A DNA stretch of 64,000 bases, from positions 1,612,001 through 1,676,000 of the forward strand of contig NC_037646.1 in NCBI RefSeq assembly GCF_003254395.2, written 5' to 3'. The DNA comes from Apis mellifera. Lineage: Eukaryota > Arthropoda > Insecta > Hymenoptera > Apidae. Shown here piece by piece: positions 54,301-64,000 of the stretch (position 1 is its first letter; every line of letters begins with the position of its first letter). A program made the position numbers and the translations under genes. Under the pieces are notes generated by a model. That model made no database searches. It had not been told where the DNA came from and worked only from the letters and a program-made list of their open reading frames with translations.

Positions 54301-57300
54301 GATGTCACATCATCGGCATCATGATCGTCGACAACCCCGGAATCATCTAACGACGACTGTTGATTACTGTTGTTACTTGCTTGTCGAGAATGAAGCATAC
54401 CACGATTTGGCGCCAATCTATGAATTCCGTTATTCTCAGCTGTTCGTGGACTGACATTTTGTAGAAGTAAGTGAGATGGTCGAACGTTTGAGTGTCTTGG
54501 ACTTGGATTCGGGCTCGGTGTCACCGACCTAATCGGTGAGAAAATTATAATAAAAAATCATCTAGCTTTTTTTTTTTTTTTTTCTAAAAAAAAATCTTTC
54601 GACAATTTTTCCATTTTCCACGCTCAATTTAATTCTACTCGGGTGATAAAAATGTATACCTGCTTGGTACAGAGCCACATTTATCTTGACCAGATGAAGT
54701 GGAACCGGCAGTGCTTCTCCCACGTCTTCTTCTTCGCGTTTTCTTACGCGTGTAACTACTTAAGAGAACCCCTTTTCTTGCATCCAATTTTTTTTGCTTT
54801 TCTTTGGCAAGCGTCTTCACATTGATTTTTGTCGGGTCGAAACTAAACGTCGAGTCCTCGCGATGGTCGGTTAAATCCTTCCTTCGTTCCTATTGTATCA
54901 ATCGTAAGAATGAATGAAATCGAAAGCGTGCAGTTGAAACCATTACACACCTCGTTTGTAATTTCTGCTTCCTCCTCGTAACTTAATGCAACGACAGCGA
55001 GCATCAAGTTGATCAAATAAAATGATCCAAAAAACACGACCACCGTGAAGAACGAGACGCTGATAGGTCCGCACGCCGACAATACCTAATGAACCAATAC
55101 TATCATTCCTTGCATGAACGCAAATATTGATTATCAAAACAATTAATGATTGTATTGCAAAATAAAATAATTAAGAATAGAATAAAATAGTTGAAATGTT
55201 AAAACACATCGAAACTATTTTTAATCATTAAAAAAAAAGAAAATCAAGGAAAACAATAATTTATAAAAAATATTATAAAAAACTTAGGGTATTGTTATGA
55301 TAATATAAATTTTTATTTATTAATTAATAATTATTTTTTCGACTAAGTTTAGATTCAATTTTAAATGATTGGAATTTTTCAAATATATTCCAACTGTTTA
55401 TATTAAGAAAAAATGAAATATAAAAATTTAATCTTTCATAAATTGAAAATGATAATTATTATTTATCACCTATTTTCGCTTTCATTTTTTAAGAAAAAAC
55501 GCTTGAATTTAAGAATTCTAAAAAATTAAAAATTGTTTAGTTTTTAATTTTCAACAAAATAATACTTCTTAGGAAAGGAAAAGAAAAGAATATTCGAGAA
55601 TTTGAAAATTTCAAATTTTAAAAGTTTTAAAAACTTAACAAAGTTTTTAAAAATGTCTAAAAATAATAAAATAATAATTTGTACAGAAAATTGATTAACT
55701 ACCTTATTGTAGACGTCTTCCCAATAATCTAAAGTAATCAATTGAAACGTAGTAAGCATTGACCACAGAAAATTGTCAAAATTTGTATAACCATGATTTG
55801 GATTTGGGCCAACGCAAAGGCAAATGTAACTTTCGTTGCAATGTCTGGAAAGTAGATTTTTCGCGTTAAAAACGAGATGTTATTCAGAATATTCGCGCCT
55901 AGTAATGAACCAAGTTTGGCTAACCTAGCGCCAGTCGCGTTACCGCAAATTATTGGTTCTTCATCTTCGTCGAATGCCCAGTTGGATGAGTTCCAAGTCC
56001 ACCTGTGGACGGTATAAGGTATCGGTTAATGCCTCTTGAGAGTCAACGAGCTATTGTCTCTCAAGTAGATACATACACATATATATATATATATATATAT
56101 GCATATATATAAATACTATGGAAGCAACACGTATATCTAACAAGTATATTCATATGTACATAGTAAACAATACATACTCTTTCCAATCGACTTGTGTATC
56201 ATTGAATTCCAAATTTTTAACACATTTATTTCGAAGTTCACCCATATAAACTTGTAGAGCAAAAAGTGCAAAAACCATCAGACAAAAGATCGTGAGCGTC
56301 ATTACTTCGGCAAGTTGCTTAAAACTATGTAACAATGCATTTATGATGGTTTTTAAGCCTGCAAGAATATTGGGTAAACAATTATTTTTCTATTTTTTAT
56401 TTCCTTACTTTCATATAGTAAATAAATTTTTTTGTAAATTTTTTAATACACAACGATTATTTATTTGTATAAAAATAATATGAAATATAAACATTTCTAT
56501 CTATTATTAATAAAGAGATTTATTGATATATTAAAAATAAATTTTTTCTTTTATATTTAATATGCACCGTTATAATTTTTAATTAAGATAATATAAAATA
56601 TATATAATTACAATGGATTTTAAATAGATCTATATACTTTAAATATCCTTTGCATTGATCTTTAAATAATTTTTTTTTTATTTATAAAAAGCCTGTATAG
56701 AAGAATATTTTAAATATAGAATATTATATTTAAATAAATAAGTGATAAAACTTTTTGTAATAAAATTTTCTATAAAAATAGTTCCAACTAAAAATAATCA
56801 CAAGAATCTTTCATAATATACTACAACACTCTCTGAGTCGTGATTCATTAATTAGAAAATTGGATTTGTACGATATTTTATATTATAATTACGAGAAAAA
56901 AAGAGGAAAAAAATTTCCGATTATTAATAATCGCTTTTCTTAGATTCTTACCAGGCATAATTGAAACGGTTTTAAGAGCTCTCAATACTCGAAATGTTCT
57001 CAACCCAGCTAAATTTCCTACTTCCATCCCTATAGTCGCATAGCCACTAGTGATCACTACGAAATCCAACCAGTTCCACGGATTTCGCAGATAAGTATAT
57101 TTATTGAGCACAAATCCCTTAGCTATCGACTTGATCACCATTTCAGCCGTGTATATAGCTAAGAATATATATCTGGAAAAAATAAAAGGAGGCGAAGGCA
57201 CGTGTTACATTACCCTACCCTAAATGTTTGATTAATTCGAATGGTTGAATGGTTTGATGAAAATGCTTACTCGGCTTCCTCGATAGTTTCTGTCATGGCG

Positions 57301-59377
57301 AGGAAGGCACAATTTAATATTATCGTAGCCATGACTACATAATCGAAGTACTGATTCGTGCTTAAGTAAATACAATATCGTCTTATAGGATTCCATGGAG
57401 AAAATATGAACCAACTGTTCGTCGCCGTAAATCTGTGGATGTAATTTTTACGAAATCTCTTCGATACTACGCAAAATGTCTGAAACACATGATACATGAA
57501 TCAAATCATCGAATTTCACGAGAATCCGAGAGAAGAAATATAAAAAAATATTGATCATTTATTTCCAATAAATATCGATATTTAACTCTTACTATCCGAT
57601 GATTGGATCATTTTTAATTTAACTGATAATAGAGTAGTAACAAAAATTAAATAAATTTGTATTTATTATTGACCATTGACGTATTTCTTGGTCTGTACTT
57701 TGAGAATTAAATGTTTTTATATTACGATTACGATTTGAAAAAATATTTATTTAAAAAAAAAGAGATAATTGGTTTGATTTTTATCATTTTTATGAAATAA
57801 TATTTTTATTTTGCGAAATTCATAAATTCTGTTTATCAATTTGACGATTTTAATTTTCTCTTTTGATAAAATTATAAATTCTATTTAAAACTTTTAATAT
57901 CCTTCCACGTGTTTCATTAAAATTGAACTTTTATTATAAAATAACAAGAAAAAAATATGTATGTTTAAAGACATACCTCGTCGTAAATAAAATTGTCGAT
58001 TTCTTCAAGAGGTCTGCCGTAAAGATCGGTTGGGAAAGGTTCATATTTATTTGGAAGCACCGCACCATCTTCGACCGACATCCGTTTCTTCGGTTGAAAT
58101 CCATAATCCCTGACAAGTTGCACAGTTCTATTCTCCAACCTGTCGAGGCTTTCTTTCGTGAACAGTTTAACCGTTTGTTTATTGTTCGTGGGAGTTTTAA
58201 TCATCGATTTATTGGCAGCTTGACCGTTTTCAATCCCGTTCCCTCCGTCCAAAATCTCGCCGGCGGTCGTTGTCCTAGGCGTACCAAGAGGATCCACCTG
58301 GATCTCCGCACTTCCGGAATCACCAGTCCCAGAATCGGCTGAAGCGCCCGCCACTGCTGTTAAAGGAGGTCGTAATCTTGCCACATCCCTCGATCTTGAT
58401 GCATCTTCATCCGTGGATTTAATCGTTTTAGAAAAATCTCGATGCTCTGATTCGATTTGCCTCGAACCTTTCTCCAAGTGTTCCGACTCAAACCGATCCT
58501 CGCTTCTTAAACGTTCCTCGCGTACTATAAATTCAAGCTCGGCGTCCGAAACGGAGGATCTCGAACGCCTGTGACGCGTCTCCTCTGCGTACGATGTCAA
58601 CGGATAATTTGGAAATATCGGTGAAGGTGTTTCACTAGTTTCGTACACGTGTTCGGTGTATTCAGGTGGGCTAAGGCCTGTGTACGGTGGCGGTGATGGT
58701 TTCTCCACTTCCGAGGGCGAGATCGCATCGCATTCGCTTGTTTCGCTAGCGGGTGAAATGAGTATCGAGGCAGAGGTTGAAGCGAAAGTGGAACTATCAT
58801 CTTGTCCCCTTCTACCAGCAAAATCGCCAGTTGAAATAGGTATTTTAGAATTATCGATACCCGACTCCATCCATAACGTCTGCTCGGAAAATTCAGCGTG
58901 GGATCTTCGAATTGTATCGGGTACAACGCATCCTTCCTGTTGCTCGTGTTCCCTCCCACGGATTCTTTCGACAGACGACGATCCATAATGATCCCCTCGC
59001 CTGATCGACTCGTCGAATCTAGATCTCGGCTCGTAATGAGCAACGGCTACCTCTGCCCTTCTCAATGGTTGAGGCGTTCTCGAAATCCCGATTCTCGACC
59101 GATCCAACAGCTCAAATTCCTCGGCAATATCCGTAGGAAGATTTAAACTTCTTTGGCTTCCAATCTCTCGTGGCGATCTTTCAAGAATATCTCGAGCGGG
59201 ACCATGAGATCGAGCACCAGTCTCTTCTGATGATCGAACGAGCTCTTGTCTGAAGAGATTCGTCGTGTAAAGGCCCGCCACTCGAGGTCGATTAGCGAAG
59301 CCATTGTCCTCAGAGCCGTTGCTCGGAGGGTTGGGAGAACCTTTATATCCCTCACGGCCACCTTGCGAAGGTATCAT
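42170..59377 (-). CDS. NaCP60E: Four-domain voltage-gated cation channel, DSC1/NaCP60E (NaV2, CaV4) family
   Basis: Neuronal plasma-membrane channel of the insect DSC1 family. Coding exons: 57977-59377, 57271-57479, 56952-57172, 56178-56358, 55925-56002, 55703-55844, 54951-55085, 54660-54889, 53966-54528, 53433-53521, 51765-53185, 51366-51681, 46810-46926, 46533-46691, 46111-46407, 45844-45998, 45204-45690, 44763-45082, 44306-44665, 43847-44227, 42170-42557 (7650 bases, 2549 residues). S4 segments: TFRVLRALKTVSIMPG (I), GLRLLRVLKLAQ (II), LRSLRTLRALRPLRAISR (III), RVVRVFRIGRILRLIK (IV). Pore-ring residues are Asp (ITLDYWEDV), Glu (LCGEWIEPL), Glu (ATFEGWMEV) and Ala (TSAGWNDVL), i.e. D-E-E-A, unlike the D-E-K-A of para sodium channels; this family favours calcium. 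The III-IV linker has MFL (EMFLTESQKHYY). An IQ-like motif (AARLIQRTIREYI) sits in the C-tail. The start follows an in-frame stop 24 bases upstream. Confidence 0.95.
42558..43846 (-). other. Last intron of the channel gene
   Basis: About 1.3 kb, donor GTTTGC at 43846, acceptor CGATAG at 42558. It holds poly-T runs near 43560-43595. No alternative exon could be supported. Confidence 0.6.
46927..51365 (-). other. 4.4-kb intron in channel domain III (S3-S4)
   Basis: The largest intron of the gene, between the exon ending DFIIVF (donor TTT/GTAAGT) and the exon carrying the domain III voltage sensor. It is mostly AT-rich, with a GC-richer island at about 48000-48250 and a (TG)n tract at 51269-51315. 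No additional S4 exon copy was seen. Confidence 0.7.
51269..51315. repeat. (TG)n/(CA)n microsatellite
   Basis: About 47 bases of pure TG on plus, hence CA in the channel pre-mRNA, starting some 50 bases downstream of the 5' splice site at 51365. Confidence 0.97.
53522..53965 (-). other. Intron in the channel I-II linker
   Basis: A 444-base AT-rich intron with a poly-A/T run near 53910. Nothing else was seen. Confidence 0.55.
55086..55702 (-). other. Channel intron after the domain I pore exon
   Basis: A 617-base AT-rich intron, in phase 0 on both sides. No alternative exon was recognised. Confidence 0.55.
56075..56100. repeat. (TA)n tract in a channel intron
   Basis: A short TA alternation between the exons at 55925-56002 and 56178-56358. 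Confidence 0.85.
56359..56951 (-). other. Channel intron within the domain I S4-S5 linker
   Basis: A 593-base AT-rich intron, donor GTAAGA, acceptor TTGCAG. No further feature was seen. Confidence 0.55.
57480..57976 (-). other. First coding intron of the channel gene
   Basis: A 497-base intron between the long N-terminal exon (donor GAG/GTATGT) and the exon entering domain I. No additional exon was seen. Confidence 0.55.
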
Positions 59378-62300
59378 TGGAATCTTTGGTTCCTCGGTTC
59401 ACCGAAATTTGTACCTTTCATCGTTGCGGTTCCTACACAGAACTTGTTTCGTTCTCGTTCCCTTTCCTCTTTTTTCCTTTTTTTATCTACGAGATTTGCA
59501 AACTCGTATAGACTCTTCTGTAAATATCTCTTTTCTTAAATAGTAAACAAAAGTGTAGACGCATAATACTGTTTACTCCTCGCGATTTGTTGGCTCGTTT
59601 TTCTTTGAAATCGTGGTAATATAACCCGTATTAAGGTGGAAGGCAGTTTTTTTTTCCGGTAATTTGGTCGCCGGTCGTTTGATATTCAATCACAATGCGT
59701 TTCACGCTTGTGGATACTCTTGTATTTGTGGTTCTTTTGAAATTTCAAAGGATGCAGCTGCTATTGACTGAGCGCGAATTCGAATGTATGTCGCGGTACA
59801 GTATATAGATTCTTCTTTTTTCGTCGATGACGATCGTGCCGCTGCGACGCGTTTCACCACCAAGCGATAAAAAAGTCGAGAAGGAAATCGAAAATGAGAG
59901 AAAATGAAAGAGAAAATGGAGATGATTAAAAAGAAAGAGAAGGGAAATATCAAATAAATAAGAAAGAAGGAAGCCGGAAGATATGGAAAAAAAAAAAAAG
60001 AAAGGGTAGAGAGTATACTCGAAAGAGACGTTGCGTGATTTCTTTCTTTGATCTCTTGATGATCGATGTACCCTAATCCGGTCTGCTCTGCGACGTCGTC
60101 TCCTGGATATCGTTCACACACGATTCCGTGGCTGATCGCATCGCGATAGAAAACAATGTCAAATAACAAGAAGGAATAACAATAGGAAATGACGCAAAAT
60201 CAGTCTGTTGCTTACTGGTCACTCCAGTAATGTACAGTAACACTCGCGAGTCATATTTACCATCTGCTTTATCCAAGGAGATTCGAAGATCAAGTTCTGA
60301 ACAGTGTTCCGAATAAGATTTGAACGAGATGACAATGACGTGACGATGAACGAGGTAAGGAGGAAAAAATAATTAGACGAGAAAAACAACGTATAAAGTA
60401 TGGGGACAGTTAAAATGGCATGTATTAAAGTAGAAATGAGAAATAGAATCGGAATAAAAACTGATACGTATTTAAATATAACAAATAAAAATAACGTAAA
60501 GAGAAACGAAGTAGCAAAGAAAACAAGAGATTTAATAAAAGAAAGAATGTTAATAAAAGGGAAAGGCGAAGATAGAAATAGAGACGAAGGAAAATAAGAA
60601 AGGAAACAGTGGTGTACCCTCGTCATATAGTTCGGTAAATTGTGACTTGAACAAGGGTGCAAAATCACGAACGTCTCCGACGAGAACTGTGACGATACTA
60701 TGGACGAAGTCGATTCGTTTCGCGCGCGCGCGTATTGAACGACCGAGGAAAACGGCTTTGAGGTCTCTCTTTCCTTGTATAAGCGAATCTATCTAAACCT
60801 AACACATTGAAATACATAGGTGCACACGCGCATCGGGGTTATCGCTACCACGAAACTAGCGAACCACCAACCTGCACGAATACTCTTTACCACCCTCCAC
60901 GCTATTCCCCACTCTAGCTACAACTGACCCTGCAGGTGATATTGTGGTCAGCAAACATTATGATTCCTTCGTCTTTTTTCTTGATTAATCGTATTTTTTT
61001 TCTTCTCTTTTTTTTAAAACAAAACATAAATTATTTCGGCGATGAGAGATCATAATGATTTTATAATTTAGAAAAAATTTAATTTTTACATAAGTATCGA
61101 ATTTTCTACAAAATTATTTTCTACAAAATGGAATTATTTTGATGTGTCAACAGTTGTTAGTTCTTTTTCATTTTTATTTATTTTTTTCTTTTTCAATTAT
61201 TATAACATATTTTTTCAATTCAAGATATCTTTGCTAGTTTGAAAATTGTTTTGAATCTTTCATTTCCACATGACACATGTGATATTCATCTGCAATTTTC
61301 TCTTTGATCGACTTTAAATTTCAAATAAAACGTCCTAGTTCCTCGGGCTATATAGCTATAACTACAAACTATCTTTCAAATACTTATTGATTTATCCTCT
61401 AGCATTGCTTTTACTAGATGAAATATTTAATTGATATTAATTTTATTTAAATGTAACATATTTAAAAAATAATTATATTTTTAAAAATAAATATGTAATC
61501 CTTCAGAAAATATATTGTGAAAATATTATTATTATTAATTGATATTACATTTATGAATTCATACTTAATTTATTAATTAGTATTATACTTACTTATACTT
61601 ATTTTTATATTTTTTTCATAAAATATTAATTATTTAAAAAACAATAGGAAATTAATTTAAATAAATTAACAATTTATTATTAATATTTCCTTATAAGATT
61701 TTACTATAAATATTATTTAAATAATATTTATTTTTACATTTATATTTTAACATTCATACATATTAAGATACGTTTATGTAATCTCAATATTCATAGATTC
61801 ATTTTTATATATATATATACACAAATACACATTTTATATACATACATATATAGATAACTCTTGTATAATGCGGGATTTAGATTTCTGATTGCGTTGTGCG
61901 AGATTTCGATTATATATAAAAAGTGGATTCATATTTCAAAAATTATATCGAAATTGCATTGTAAAAATACTGTATTATGCAAGAGTTACCTGTATATATA
62001 ATGCGTACATATTGTACTATATTTGCATATATACATATGTATATTGAGAATCGACAGATCAAAAGAATGATCACAAAAATAAACTTGTGACGTATAAGAA
62101 AAAATTTTATAATTCGCTCATTGTATTAATAAAAATATATTTTTGTTTTTAACATAAATAAAAAATATTGAATAAAATAACTTTTTTCTTAATCATCTTT
62201 CATATAAATTTGATTAATTCTACTTTTTAATCCAAAATATACAAAGCAAAATCAAAACTAATCATATTAATCATAATATATGTACATACGTATGCATAGC

Positions 62301-62927
62301 AAATATTTCAAAAAACGTAATATGTTTAAAACATTAAAAGTTACAAGAAAAATAAATTGATATTATTTTTAATAGATTTAAATATAGATTATTTTTAAAT
62401 TGCTAGTAATAAAATTTGTTCCGCTACACGCCATTCTATCTATGTAACATATTTATTTCTAAATGTATTAGAATTTGGTTTCATTATTAATTTAACTATA
62501 AAAATTCATTTCATTTATGATATAAAGTTTTTAAATATAATATATATAACATATTACATAGTATAATAATCAAATAATATATAAAGATTTATAAACATAT
62601 TGAATTAAAATGAAAATCTAAGAAATTATAAAAAATATTGAGCACTATTCCACGTTTTAATTGTAAAAGAAAATTTTTTTTAGCGTTGTGAATAAAAGTT
62701 GAATTGAAAAATACCATAATAAAACATAAAACATAAAACTCGCAAAGTGCAGTGAGTTAAAATTGTTTTACCTATTTATTTTTAATTACTAATAATTAAA
62801 ACAAACATTAACAGTTATATGAAAATATCAAAACCATACTATTGGCATAGTGTATCCAATTTTTTTGGTTAATACCATGCATTATAAAACAATGTATCTG
62901 TCATACATATATTTTTTTATATAAATT
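59378..62927. promoter_or_regulatory. 5' flank of the channel gene and 3' flank of the ClC gene
   Basis: From about 59378 to 60950 the DNA is clearly less AT-rich than elsewhere, purine/pyrimidine-skewed, and carries a (CG)6 run at 60721-60732. I infer the channel's 5' UTR and promoter lie here, but no start site can be fixed. Several short frames in this patch lack any family signature. From 61.0 to 62.9 kb the DNA returns to AT-rich sequence with a MITE at 61851-61992. Confidence 0.45.
61851..61992. mobile_element. 142-bp MITE-like hairpin element, pogo/Tc1-mariner type ends
   Basis: Inverted ends TAGATAACTCTTGTATAATG (left) and, as complement, CAGGTAACTCTTGCATAATA (right), each flanked by TA at 61849-61850 and 61993-61994. 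Internal arms (GAGATTTCGATTATAT and the complement CAATTTCGATATAAT) continue the pairing, so the whole element can fold back. There is no coding capacity, as expected for a non-autonomous element; the superfamily is inferred from the CAG end and TA target. Confidence 0.7.
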
Positions 62928-64000
62928 TTAATTAAACAATACAGAATTAGGATCTTCGTTGTCAAGTTGTTTCACGTGTCTCAATACATCCTTCTTTGTA
63001 ATAACTCCAAGTAATCGACTATAAAAATAAATAAGTGAAAAATAAATATAATTTTGTATTACGCATATAACAAATAATATGTATAACAATAAAAATTAAT
63101 TACCCATTATGTGTAACAAGTGTTTGTCTTAATCCCAATTTTCTGAACATATCAACAACAGTTTCCATAGGTGTTTGGTCAGTAATTGTTATTGGAGCCA
63201 TATCAAGAATTTTTTTTAATTTAAGCGGTGGAGGAGAGTGATTTTGAATATTATTTCCATTTGTAAATAAAACCAGTGATTGTCCAGTAATTTCCTCTGT
63301 CATACGTTTAGCATTTGCTATTGCAAGATTTAAATCTCTTCGTAATACAAAACCAACAAGATATTGCGATTCTTTTGAAACTATCACGGGGAAACCATTA
63401 TGTTCCGTTTCTTTTAATAAATTTTCAACATCTTCAACTGTCATTGAATCTTGAGTAAGCACATGCAGAGCTTCATTGCGTCTAAAAAAAAATTAAATTT
63501 TATAAAGAAAAACTATAAATATTAAATTAAAAATATTTTACAAAAATATATTTTAATAATAATAATACAATTACTTTGGTTGCATGACATCAGCCGCTAA
63601 AGTAGTATGTTGAAATTCGTCTTTACTATCAAGAAATGGATATCCATTCAAACCAATATGAGCATCATAAATTCCTTGTTTTCCAAGAGCATCACCAACC
63701 CATTTACTTGCCATAGCAGCTGCCATTAACGGTACAATATATCGTACGCCTCCAGTTAATTCAAACATTATTACAACAAGAGAAACAGTCATTCTAGTAA
63801 CACCACCAAGAACCGCTGCGGCACCAACCATTGCATATAATCCAGGTGTTATGCAATCAACACCAGTTGAACATGCTTCGCTAAATATCCAAATATGTGG
63901 ATAATTGTATGCAAGTTGTTCCATTCCAATCCCAACAATACGTCCCATTATCGCTCCCAAACAAAGTGATGGAATAAATAATCCACAAGGTACTTTCATG
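62928..64000 (-). CDS. H+/Cl- exchange transporter, ClC-3/4/5 type (C-terminal part; 5' end beyond window)
   Basis: Endosomal chloride/proton antiporter supporting vesicle acidification; Drosophila ClC-c is the likely counterpart. Visible exons are 63575-64000 (open at the right edge), 63104-63481 and 62928-63018. The first holds the GLFIPSL chloride-binding loop, the LGAIMGRIVG helix, CITPGLYAMVGAAAVLGGVT and MTVSLVVIMFELTG, placing it in the second half of the membrane domain. A tandem CBS pair follows: first at ALHVLTQDSMTVEDVENLL to GFPVIVSKESQYLVGFVLRR, second at MAPITITDQTPMETVVDMF to LLGVITKKDVLRHVK. The protein ends NEDPNSVLFN. The Met at 63999 is internal to the family alignment, not the true start. 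The gating/proton glutamates and the GKEGP motif lie beyond the edge. Confidence 0.94.

Noticed and set aside
58656..58988. Plus-strand frames opposite the channel N-terminal exon
   Set aside because: The GC-richer exon lacks stops in several frames; only the minus frame continues into the conserved LFTKESLDRLENR region.
59702..60668. Several open frames upstream of the channel start
   Set aside because: Phe/Ser- or Lys-rich simple composition with no domain signature; better explained as 5' UTR or promoter DNA.
1..64000. CRISPR arrays, tRNA or rRNA genes, bacterial operons
   Set aside because: No regularly spaced repeats, cloverleaf sequences with A/B boxes, or rRNA-like segments were seen; the window is eukaryotic.

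Overview
The window is eukaryotic nuclear DNA from an insect, most likely a hymenopteran and plausibly a honeybee (Apis). The base is inferred: non-coding DNA is extremely AT-rich with many (TA)n tracts, genes are split by short AT-rich introns (often 60-120 bases), and every protein I could assemble looks insect or conserved metazoan. The species cannot be fixed from sequence alone.

Layout. Positions 1-9987 (minus) hold most of a ZAD-type C2H2 zinc-finger regulator with 13 fingers and two AT-hook-like motifs; it runs off the left edge. Divergent from it is an N-terminal protein methyltransferase (NTMT1, 10584-11516, plus). Next come heparan sulfate 2-O-sulfotransferase (11646-13174, minus), AP-2 sigma (14500-15220, minus, with an apparent GC-AG first intron), the large ciliary protein CFAP44 (15519-24899, plus, 25 exons), TBP (26375-27673, plus), the exosome subunit MTR3/EXOSC6 (28418-29643, minus), a 281-residue coiled-coil protein resembling augmin HAUS8 (30827-32000, minus), and the complex I subunit NDUFS4 (35907-36641, plus).

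The right part is dominated by one neuronal gene: a four-domain voltage-gated cation channel of the insect DSC1/NaCP60E (NaV2, called CaV4 in honeybee) family, 42170-59377 on minus, 21 coding exons, 2549 codons plus stop, with a D-E-E-A selectivity ring. It has an unusually long N-terminal region with two PPxY motifs. A ClC-type chloride/proton exchanger C-terminus (62928-64000, minus) runs off the right edge.

The exon joins were made by hand from GT-AG (or GC-AG) sites and reading phase; for every complete gene the exon lengths sum to a multiple of three. The genes are functionally unrelated (transcription, RNA decay, cilia, trafficking, respiration, excitability), as is normal for an insect chromosome arm.

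Non-coding DNA carries (TA)n and (CA)n microsatellites, a 142-bp hairpin MITE with TA duplications, two probable elements with long degenerate inverted ends, a recurrent AT-rich ~130-bp sequence family, a perfect 78-bp palindrome next to a CFAP44 splice acceptor, and TATCGATA (DRE-like) clusters at gene starts. I did not find a convincing wholly new biological system; the best novelties are structural features and one orphan exon-like frame.
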